Part shown: in pieces, positions 7,427 to 19,400 of the stretch
Layout of the letters: the number at the start of each line of letters is the position of its first letter
How positions within the stretch are numbered: the stretch's first letter is position 1
Virus record (IMG/VR): IMGVR_UViG_3300009609_000030
Coordinates: 1 to 48,086 of that record
Origin: a virus
Direction: 5' to 3' (one strand)
Length of the DNA: 48,086 bases
Notes under the pieces: model-generated
Told to the model about the DNA's origin: nothing
Seen by the model: only the letters and a program-made list of their open reading frames with translations
Database searches by the model: none
Position numbers and translations under genes: made by a program

Positions 7427-10400
7427 TTAACAAATTTTTTCTTGGTTACTTAATGAAGCTATGTAAGCACTGACTGATTCACTGGCACTGGGACTGAGAT
7501 TATCACCTGTAGGCCACAGGTCATTTTCATTAAAATACCCACCTTCAGTGGTATCATTCATATCACCATACTGTGCCTGATAAGGATCAAAGCCATCCCT
7601 GATATTCTCAGCCTCAATCAATTCAAATATATTATTAAAAGCTGCCTCTGCTACACTCCCAGGTTTTATATCCACACCCATAGCAGTCAGTATTGCATTA
7701 ATGATCTGTTTGAACTTGCTTAATGCACTTTGGTTTTCTCCTCCCATAGGAATATTAGAAAGATGAGCCTGAAACTTCTTATTGGTCATAGCCATAGTAA
7801 TAAACTCCTTCAGGTTGATCATGCCATAGAACTGATCTATTTCTGCCTGAGTTATTTTCTGCTTATTAGCCATAGCAGCAGCTATCCTCTCCACCTCACC
7901 TTTTGGCATGCTATTCTTTACCCTGTTATACAACATGATAAGATTAGAGACATAAGCAGGAGCATCACTGGTCTTCACCTGTGGATTAGCAGTATCCAGA
8001 CCATCAATATAAGGCATAAGCTGCCTGACAGTAACACCATGCACTACTTCATGCATAAAGGTATCTGCCAGCTTATCAGCATTGCTGAGTATTGACTCTT
8101 TTATATAAATGGTATTACCAGTGGCTTCATAAACACCAAGGGCTGTAGCATGTGACTCTTCCCCTATCATGATACTATCCATAGTGACCACCTTGATACC
8201 ATCAACAAAAGGAATTAATTCTTTAGCCAGTAAAGCAAAAGGAGTTGTACTCTTACTGATATTAGTGACCATCTTTGTAACATCACCACCAGTCTTGATA
8301 TCAAAGTTATTGGTCACTGTATCAGGATTCTCCTCTTCTATTATTGGTGCTGGTTTAGGTCTGAAGGCCATCCTTGTATTGATAGAAGATACTCCCATAT
8401 CTACAGCAGGTTGGTATTCATCCATACCAAAAGCTCCCAGTATAGGAATCCTGACATACCTTCCAGTTGTTCCATCAAGCCAGTATAACTTGAACTTCTT
8501 ATCCCCCTTCATTACAGTAGTGTCATAGACTGATACAAAGGTTGGCTTCCTGCCATCTATGAAAGTAAAAGTTCCATCAGGATGCATAAGAGCAGCAGCA
8601 GCCAGTTTCTTAGCATCATACTTGGCTTGTACTCTCTCAGGGTAGTGCTGGATATACTGCATGGTGAACCTGCTTACAAAATGCTTATCAGTACCATCAT
8701 CCTTCTTCATTTTAAGACCCAACAGGGTGGAGTCATAATGAAACCTGTCATTATTTTTCCTCATGGCAAGGGAATAGCCCATTGCATTGAGGTAAGCTAC
8801 AGGGACATACTTGGTATATTGTATGGCTTCCTGTACTGCATTACCAAGATAAGCTGCCAGTATCATGTCCTGTGCCAGTTCATCAAGAGTATACTCCTTG
8901 CCGTTAAAGGAAGGTAACTGTATCTTGCTTCCATCAGGATTTCTCTCTGTCAGCATCATTGACATAGAATCATAAAGGTACTGCTCATCAAACTCCTCTC
9001 CATCTGCATTGTTATACTTAACAAGTGAAGGCATACCATTCTTTTGGATACCATCAAACTCAAACCTGTTAAGTAACTTGTTGGTCTTGATATATTCATC
9101 TATGGTCTTGTCACCTATTGTATTCTTTAGTCCCTTGATATAAGTAGCCAGTGACCTGTTTGTATCAGTATCAATATATAATCTTGCCCTCTCTGCATTG
9201 ACCTCATCATTAGTCAGGCCATTGCCTTGTTCAGCAGCTAAAAACTTCTTGACATTCTGGAAGATGTGCTGTTTCTTTTCCACATTGCTTAATTCCAATC
9301 CTTTTTCTGTAGTAGTGACACCTAATATTTCCTTGAAGACCTCTTCCATATTCTTGGTATCATAAGGAAAGAACCTGCTCCACAGGTTATAAGCCAGTGT
9401 GACTCCATTGATGCTGAAGCCTCCTGATAATGTTTCAGGTAGTACCATATACTGACCTATATCCATGTAACCCAGTTTTTGTAACTCCTGTAGCCTGCTG
9501 GCAGGTAAGCCTGCTTTGCGGATATAGTCCCCTATCAGGGCTGAAGCTCCCTGAATAGTGTCAGTATCCACTCCAAGTTTATTCAGCTTCTCCCTCTTAT
9601 CAATGACATCAAAGAAGGACTTGCCCAATCCCTTGGAGTCTGTATTGATACTGGTCTGTATTCCCCTGACAGCTATACCATACTTTCTCATATCCAAGAA
9701 CCTGTTAAGCACAGCTCTCTGTATAAGAGCATCAGGCTTCAATGCTCTGATACCTGTCCTGAAGTTATCATTATTCATCAGGTCAGAGGTCACCTCTTCA
9801 TATTTAAGAGGATCAACATTCTCCCATGTCTTCTCAGGATCATACTTAGCAATCAGTTTATCTATTACAGCCTGTTCCTTATCTTCTGAAAACTCTGCCA
9901 TGATAGAATTAATGTTCTTCATTTCCAGTACAAAGTCTCGTATAATAGGTTGAGATAAGAATAGAAATGGAATGGAGTCACCATCTGCTCCTTTATCAAT
10001 ACCTGTAAGCATGAACATCTTGAATACATCAAGGGTCATATCATTAAGGCCAACCCTGCCCATTACTTGCAGCTTTTCATTGTCCACTGCTATCTGCTGG
10101 GCTTCAGTTACTACCTCTGCTATATCCCTGCCCTTATCTCTTGTAGCAAAGCCACCCAGTTCAGGGTCAGAAGTAACTGTACCAAACCTCCATGTCTTGG
10201 GGATTTTTTTCTTTGCTCCTTCTTTTTCTGATGTAGGGTCATCTATCACTTCTATTAATGTGATAGGCTTACCAGATATTCTTGCCTGTTGAGCCATAGA
10301 ATGGAATACCACATCCAAAGAGAAAGCACCAGTAGCTATTTTACCTGAAGCTCCTGATATCAGTTTGGCCTTCTGGTATTCATCACTTAAAGGAGTCCAG

Positions 10401-13400
10401 TAAGTACTATCCCTGTCAAGGTTAGTAAGCTCCTCAATCTTCATGGCTTGCTTCTCAGCAAACTTAGTATTCAGTACCCTTGCAATCTTAGCCTGTAATT
10501 TAGGATCAGGATTATTGAATACAGCATGGTTGATCTTAATAAGCTCATTCTGCATCAGCTTCTCATTGATCTTGGAGTTAAGCCTGCGGAGATACTTATT
10601 CTCTTCAAAGTCCTGTTCATCATAAGCTGCTGCTTCAAACAGGGTATTAAGAAGATGAGTTTCCCGTATCTTAGTCCTGACTTTATCCATTACATGCTTC
10701 TTGGCATTTGGGCCTTCAGCTTCCTCATACTCCTTTCTTAATTCAGCCAGGTCAGCCTTCTTCATTTCCCTGTCAGCATCAAAGAGTAATTCCCTTCTGT
10801 GCTTTTCCTGAAGCATTTCCAGCTTGCCTTCTTTAGTAGTATGTGTCCAGAACTGGTAGGAGTTCTCCTTATCCACATCAAAGTCCAAACCTTTTTGCTT
10901 AGTAAAGTTCTTGGGGACTATCATGAGGTCAGCACTCTGAGCAGGCAGGAAACCAGCTATCTCAATCTGTGAAGCTGATTGGTGACCTGATGTTGGAATT
11001 CTGAAGGACAGCATAGATAAGAGTTCCTTATCAAACATATCCTGCTTCAAGGTAAAACCCCCTCCTGCCTTTTGTTCAATGTAAATATACTTACCATCTA
11101 CCTTCTTGAACAGGTCTATCAGATTACCATCAGCTCCTTTGAATTTAGAGGCCATGAATACCTGTGCCTTCTTCATGGTGCCACCTTCATCTACAGTAGA
11201 GGTCAGATGAGTACCATTCCATGCAGAGGTATAGATAATCTGTGATGTGTCAACTCCCTGTATGTTACTGGGGTATTCTTCATTTAAAATTTCTGCTAAA
11301 GCTCTTGCTTGAGAGACTTTACTGGAAGCAAACTTATCAGTAAGAGTTTTGTCTTTTGCTTTCTGAGCAAGGTCTTTTAATAATTCAGGATTTTCATTAA
11401 GATAAGTTTTCCATAGTTGTTTGTATTCTTCCCATTGCTGCTGTTCAGTTATATCTCTTAGAGGTTTTTTACCTTTACCTAATCTCCAGTTATCACCCTG
11501 AGTTCTATAACCTTTTACATCAAGTTGATAAGCTTCTTCAATAGTTCTGCCATCATTTAATTTTGCATATAAAGCACTAAATCTTTTATCACCAGCAGAA
11601 GATACTTCATAACTATTATCCTGATATCTTGCCCAAGTGTAATTACCAGTCATCTCCAGTTTCTTTCTGATAAATCCTTCTTCACTACCTACTACAGAAG
11701 ACACTCCTGGGAATTTCATCTTGATTATCCTGTTAGTAATGATAGCATTGAGCATGCTTTCATACCTGTTGGAATTAGAGGATGCCCACAGGGGAAGATT
11801 GAACTCTCCATCAATAAGAGTTAAGCCTTCAATATCCTGCAAGGGATAGCCTCTCTTGATAGCCTCATTCTTTAACAAGTCCTGAAGTTTAGCCATTGAC
11901 CTGTTTGCATTCTTGGGAATGCCAAACTCATCAAGGCCAAGCTCATCAAATAGCTGAGCTTTCTTTTCCTTGACCAGATTAAGAAACAGGTCATTGTACT
12001 CCTTATGTAATGAAGTTCCTGTTCTGGGTTCTCCATTGTAGCTGAAACCATTGAAGTTCATGATCTCATCCCCAAAGAGCAGCTTCATTAATTGAGTTCC
12101 CAGTGAGATAGTATCTTCTCCCTGCTTACCACTCTTGAAAGGTACATCCTGCTGTATCCTGAAGTTCTTTCTGTCAAGAATTAATACAGGAGAACTTTCC
12201 ATACCAGCAGGTATATCTGCATGATCATTTAAATGTTCAGTGATAGTACCATCTTCATTCCATAAAGCAAGTGGAGTAGTTAAAGCACCAACCTTATTAG
12301 CTGATTGATATGAAGCTCTGACATTCATCTTGTTAGATTTTTGTATCTGCTCCATTTTAATTCTCAACTTATCAATCTCCATTCCCTTGGTGAGCTGAGG
12401 AATAAGAGGGAAAGATGAACACTTAATATATACCACTCTCATCATGTCCTGCTTCTCATCATGCATCCTTCCTGTATAAACAGGCTTCATAGGCTGCATG
12501 ATCTTGGTGATAAGCTGTTGTTGTGTGGGAGTAATAGGTTCACCCTTCTCAAATATCTCAGCAGCCTCATTCAGTTGCTCTTGGGTAATATCCATTAAGC
12601 CATCACCATTTTTACCCAAGCGGGATAAGATATCAAGATGCTCCTTCCATGTAGTATATTCCTGACCATCAGCAGCCTCAATGTCCCTGTAAGCTGCTGC
12701 TCCTTCTTTACCTAATATCTTCTCAAGATATTCAATGTTCTCAGCTACCACACCTTTCCTGTCAGCAAGCATAAGCTGCAGGTATTGTTCCTTTGCTGAG
12801 TTAGCCAGTCCAGTTCCGGGAGCTATCTGGTTAGCCAGCCTCTTACCTACATTGGTGAAGACATCTTTGGCTACCTGTACATCATATTCAAGATCAGTCT
12901 TAAACTTAGCTCTTGTAGTAGTATCATCCACTTTATACATCTGTGCAGGGTCTCCAATGATTGCCATGAAAGAATTGGAATTAGCTACCAAACTATTGAT
13001 AACATAGTCCATAGCTGCCATAGTAGCTCTTTGCCTATTATCTCCCCTGAATTTATCCATGTACTTCTTATCAAAGAATTGCAAGGACACTTTACCATCA
13101 GCATCAGTCTTGGTTATACCATCTGTTTCCCATACTTTAAGCTTCTCTTTTACCAAACTCTCTACATAGCTCCTGATCTCATTATTAAAACCTTTCTTAA
13201 CTTCTTCATTCTGCTCTAAGAATTGGAGGTTAAAGTCAGCAGGCTGATTGTATATCAGGTCAACTAACCTATCTCCATTCAACCTGATTTTATCATTGAG
13301 TGCTGGCATATTCAGAAACATCTTAGCTCCTGCATCATAGGACTTGACATTAGTTTTATGATTTAATTCAGCATGTTTTATCATTCTTTTAAGCTCTGGC

Positions 13401-16400
13401 TTGACCACCTGTTCATAGATAACCTTAACAACTTCATCTGTTATACCACCATCCCCGTTATTGAGATCAGCATTCTGAAAATGAAGAACAGCAGTGGTTA
13501 TCAGTGTCATCACTTCCTTATCTGACATGGTGGGAGAGAACATGGTAGCCATCCTCATGGCTATATCAGTGCCGGGATATTTATTCAGGACTGCTTTACT
13601 ATCATCAGCCTGAAGCTCTACTTCTCCCTGTGTCATATCACAGAAGAATCCCAGTTTGTCAAGCTCATGGTCAGTGTCAGCCAGCTTGGTGATCCCAGTA
13701 TCCTTATACAGCTTCTTCCCCTGCTGTTTAAAGGCAGTGAGACCTATATGAGAGACTTTGAACAGTGTCCTGAACTTAGGGCTGCTCTTCAGGCATTGCA
13801 GCCACAGGGAGGGACTTGAATAAGATGTGCTCATCAGGTTCTTAAGCAGGGCATGGTTATCAGGGTCTTTCAGCTCCATTACTGTATCAGTGATAGATTT
13901 ACGGGCTGTAAGGGCAAAGATAGATTTACCAGCATCCCTGAAGGCAAAGGGAGAGATAGAAGTGTTATACTTGGCATCAACAACAGCCAGTGATCCTATT
14001 ACAGAATCATCCAGCAGGTTATCACCTTCCTCTGTAAAATCATGAACTCCTTCCTTCTCTACCAGTAATTTTAACTTTAGATGCAGTATATGGAATAGTC
14101 CATTGCCACTGGTGAACAGGTCTGCTGTACTCCTCTTTCCATAGTTATGATACATACCACTGGTCAATATCTCTGATAGTGTATCAGGATGAAGTTCTAT
14201 CCCCAATTCTCTCAACCACTTATCTACACTCTCATTGCTCTTTATATCCTGCTTGTCAATACTGGCTATCTTAAATTCATTGTCACTTACTCTTGTCACC
14301 TGAAAATCCTGCCCCTTCATAGAGAACTGCACCCTTGTGGTTTGACCAGTCAGGTTTTGATTAAGCCATGCTAACAACTCACCTATAGGCTTTATGTTCA
14401 TGGTCTTGGCAGGTCTTCCAGCAGCTTTATCTGTAGCAGCTACAGCAGGCTTAACCTGATCCACAGTTGGCCTGTAGCCTGACATATCAAGTGGAATCTT
14501 GGTAAGGCCAATACCCAACCATGATTCATATTGCTTTATCAGGTACTTTGCCCTCTCCTTATTGAAAACATAGTGACCAGTAACATCATCAACCATTACT
14601 ATATCCTTTCCATTTTCAGTTAGATTACCCCTCCATTCTTTCTCTATTGCATCAGCTACTCCACTTAAGTTAGTATCATATACTTTAGTAGTCCATGTTC
14701 CAGTCATCTTATTCTCAGTGATCATGACAAACTTCATCCTGAGACTGGAGTTATCCATTGCTGTTACAAACTGGCTCTTCTTCTGGTTTGTTGTGCTTTC
14801 AAGTCTCCTGATAACTTCAGCCATCCAAGGTACAGTCTTAACATGAGTCTTCAACTTGGCTATCATGGTATCAAAGTCAGCAGGTGTATCAGCCAAAGCT
14901 GTCATTAATCTTCTCACTACTTCATCTGAACCAACATAAGTATCCAATCCCAGGAACCCTTTCATTATCTTACCATCCTTGTCATACTCATTTATCTGCC
15001 CAAAGAATCTTCTCATAGAGTATGTCAGCTTCTGTTCAGGAGATTCTGTCAGTACATTAGTGGAGAAATCACCACCAAATAAAACCTCTTCTTCTGTTGA
15101 ATTGGTTTCAGGGTTCTCTTCACTGGATTGCTGATCATTCTCTTTCTCATTGGTAACCTTGTCCTCTGTTATTCCAGTGTACTTGGCTACCCTGTTATAA
15201 GCCTCTTCCTGTAATACATCAAAGCTCTCCCTGACAGCTTCTATCTGGGCAAGTCTCTTCTCATAAGTAGCTATGTTTGATGTCATCTTTGAATTAGCAA
15301 ACTGGGGAAACTTGGCTATCAGTTCTTTGGCAATTCTAACTTCTTCTTTGTGATGTGTTTCAATAGGAGCTATAGTCTTATCAAAAGCTGCCTTCACCTC
15401 TCCATCCACCATAGTCCTGCTTACTGCCACACTATCCAAGTCCACCATTGCAACAATCTGGTTATATATGAAGTCCACTATATCAAATTGCTGGTCAGGA
15501 GTAAGACCTGCTATTCTTAATAGTGACTCTTTTACATATTCTATCTGTGCCTCTGTCATTGGAGTAGGTGCATAACTGGCTTGTGGAGCAAGATCAGGTA
15601 ACTTCTCTCCCTCATTAAATTCCTTACCCAATCCTTTCTCAGCTCTGGCTAACCATTCTGCCATAGCCTTCTCAGCCATCTCTTCAGCACTTGGCCCTTC
15701 AAGTTTAGGTTCACCGGGAGGAGTTACTTCCTCTTCTTCTTCTACCACTGTCCCTTTTTTAGGTGTCTCCACTTCTCTTTCCTCCTCCATCTTCTTAGCC
15801 ATCTCATCATTAGTAGGAGCATGTCTTTGCTTATCCAGATTTGATACCAGATCAAAAGTGATCACAGGCTGTATATTGGTTACATAATTTGGCTCAGCAG
15901 CAGTACCAATATTATGAGACCTCACATTAGTCTTGATCCTGTCAAGCAGGTAATCCTTATAGCTGGGAGAAGTTTTATTAGTGGTATATTCAGCACCTAT
16001 AGTGATGATGGGCTTATTAGCATTAAGATTGGGAAGATCAACATTCTGTTCAAAGTAATCAAGGATACCTGACTTTGCAAAATCTTCCACTACCTTGTCA
16101 ATGATTTTAGGATCAGTGACATTAGGATTGATATACTGGGAACCCACTCCCTTACCTTTAGCATTGGTAAAGGAATTCTGTCCTGTTCTCCCAAATATAA
16201 TATGTCCACCCTGCAAAGCAACAAAGGGAGTTCCCGGAGCAAGATTAGCTCTTGCTGCTCCTTCAACTACCTCTCCATAGGTCTGATTAACTCCAGCCTT
16301 TGTCTTTGAATTGAATATCAGCATGAAGTGATTGAGATAAGCTTCAATACCTGCTGGGCTATAGATATCAATACCCATCTCTGTCCTGATAGTATCTACT

Positions 16401-19400
16401 ACAGCCTGATGCTTGTCAGACTTCTTAGGATTACTTCTATGGGCATATATATAAATAGCCCTCAGTACAGAAGCTCTTGCATCCTTATCCAGTTTATCCC
16501 TGAAGGTTGGGAATCCCATATAGGTCTTCTTGCCATCACTGTTGGTTCCATATCTTCTTACATCTATAATTGCCCCCTTCCTGAAGTGCTCAATGTTCAT
16601 AAGTACATCAGTATCATTAGGGAACCTGACACCTAATTCTCCTCTTGCAGTATTAAGACTGGTTGCTGTCATAGCTATGGTCAGCTCAGTGTCAGGATTA
16701 GCTTCACGAAGAGTGATATTATTATATTCAGTACCCTTGTTGGTCTTTAGTCCTTCAAAGGTGGTTTGACGTTTTTCAGTGATCTCAATAGGAGTTGCTG
16801 CTCTCCTGTCAGCCAGCACAGCTTCCCTGATCTGTCTTGTATGAGCAATGGCATTAGCCATAGCCTGAGAAGAATCCTGATCAAACCTTTCAGGATGATA
16901 CCAGCCAACATCATGTACAAAGGCAAGACCCTTCTGGCCTGAGAGACTTTTACCCTTATCATAAATGATCATAGGAATCTTGTCAAGGTACTCAGGTGAA
17001 TCAGGAGTAATGTGAGGATTCTGTGCCAAGTACTGCCCAAAGGTGATAGCAGTTCCTTTAGTGCCATCTGGATTAAACATAGGAACTTTAATCTCAAGGT
17101 GATTAGCAGGAATCATGATCTCCATTGCAGTACCTGCCACATACCTGTCAGGGTCTAGCAATTGCAGGCTGTCAACATACTCTCCTACATTCAATTCATC
17201 AGCAGTATATTCAAAGGAAATCTCTATTCCCTCATCAGTCTGTGTCCTGACAACAGTGGCAAACTTTGTAAGGAAAGCAAACTTGGGTGAAGACTCATTA
17301 GTAACATAAACTCTCTTACCCACTTTATCTTTATAGAAATACTTGGGTTGACTATTAGGATCAAATTGAGTTTGCCCATTAGCTTTAGCCTCCACTGGTG
17401 CAATAGTGACATCAGTAGCATCACTTAATTTCTTGTTGGTATTAATCATTCCCCTTCCACTCTCCACAAAGTCATTCATAGGATCACCAAATATCTTGGT
17501 ATAGATAGAAGCATAATCCTGTGGGGGCATATTGTTCTTCTCCCAACCATAGACAGCAGCATTAAAAAGTTCATCAGCCACACCAATCCCCTGAACCTTT
17601 GCAATGTGTCTTATCAAATCTTCAAAGTTAGGCTCACCACCAAGTCTTGCTATCAGTCCTGCAACACTGGTAACTACTTTATCCTTTGTCTCCTGTGGTG
17701 AACCTTCAATATCAAGAGGCTCAGGGGCAAAGCTGGTAGAAGCTTCAGGAGACATGGAACCTAAATCCAGTTTAGTCCCTCCTGTATCTTCAGGATCACC
17801 AGTAGTCTTCTTACCCTTCATGCCATTGATGTAGTCATTGTCTGCACTGAACATATCAAAGTTACTTGATACAGAAGAAGCATTCTGTTGTGCTACAACA
17901 GCCTGAGCAGCTTCAGCAGCAGCTATCTCACTCTCCTTCTTATTAGCAGCTTCCGTCTCCTCTGCTGTAGCACCCCCAGGTTTATTAGCTGCCGCATCCT
18001 TGGTATTCTGTACCTGTGCTCTTGTCCTAGCCTTATTAATTGATTCTTTATTTCTTTGATCAAGGTATTTGGGATTATTCCACAAAGCAATATTTTTCCT
18101 CTGAAGTGCTATGGCATTCTCAAGATGAACGTTATCCTTATTTAATCTCTGGTAAGCAGGACTTGTAAGTGCTGACCTGATAATGTCACTGTCTTTCTCT
18201 TTTTCTTCAGCAGCATAAGTATCATCGGTTGCAATTTCCTGTAGCCTGTCATTGATTTTAGTAAGTTTAAGTTCATTACTCTTGATCAGGGCATTTATAT
18301 TATCTCTCTCCATCTGGTTCTCTGTAGCCCTGTGCTGTTCTGTGAGTCTTGCTCTTTCAAGATGAAGACTGAGTAAATCATACTCAGCTTCATATTGCTC
18401 CCTTCCATAACTTGATAACAGGTCATATTGTGTGAGTTTGGTTTTTGCTCCTGCCAGTTTAAGGTCATGCTGTGATTTCTCCTGTAATAATTTATTAAGC
18501 TGGAAGTGATCTGAAGTGACTTCAGGAACAAAGTTCTTATTGTATTTATCTTTAACTGAATCATAGATGGCTTTTAGTTCATGAGCATCATCAATACTAT
18601 CCTGAAAGTTCTTCTTCACATATTCAATCTGCTCTGGTGTAGGACTTTCAAAACCTACATCCTGCAAGGCTTCAGCTTTTCCATTGGTCACATCATCCAG
18701 AGTTCCCTGCAGGTATGCTATGTGAGCATTAAAGGCAGTATCCTTATCTGTCATAGCATCATAGTGAATACCTCCCAGTGCTTTCTTATTCCTGAATTGC
18801 CTGCGAACTATATCAGCTTCCTTATGCTTGCCTTGTTGCTGCAATAGCATTATCTCCATTCCTATTGCACTATCCATCTTGCCTACATTCTTTACATAGT
18901 CATTATGAAGTTCATTAAGCATCCTTGTTCTGCCTCCATCAATGGCCTTGTTAGTCAGCTTCATAAATCCTCCAATGATAGGAGAACCAATTACACCACC
19001 AGCAAAGTTGTTCCAGAATTCATCCTCTCCTACTGCTCCTCCCACTCTGCCAAGGAAAGTGGTAGCATCATCCATACCCCCCAGTACTCTTGCATAGTGC
19101 TTACCTTCACTGGAGGCTATATATTGCAGTCCCTCTTCAGTACCTTCTGTTAAACCTGTTACACCAAACTGGGTTGCTCCTCTTAAATATTTATTACCAA
19201 TCTTAGCCAGTCCTCTTTCAATCAACCCTGTACTTGAACCACTGATAGGATTAAATACCATTGTCCTGTAGCCAAGGATATCCAAGGGAAGAAGAGCCAT
19301 GTTACCCATGTAAGTCCTGTCAGCACCAGCATTGGCATATTCTTCTACCTCCTGTGCAGTGTACTTGGCACTACCATCAGGATTCTTCATAGCTGTCATC

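Noticed and set aside
7199-19153. Many plus-strand open frames of 60-130 codons opposite the large cargo genes
   Set aside because: They lie wholly antisense to well-supported long genes, lack consistent spacing or leaders, and show the Ser/Leu/Ile-rich composition typical of antisense frames.
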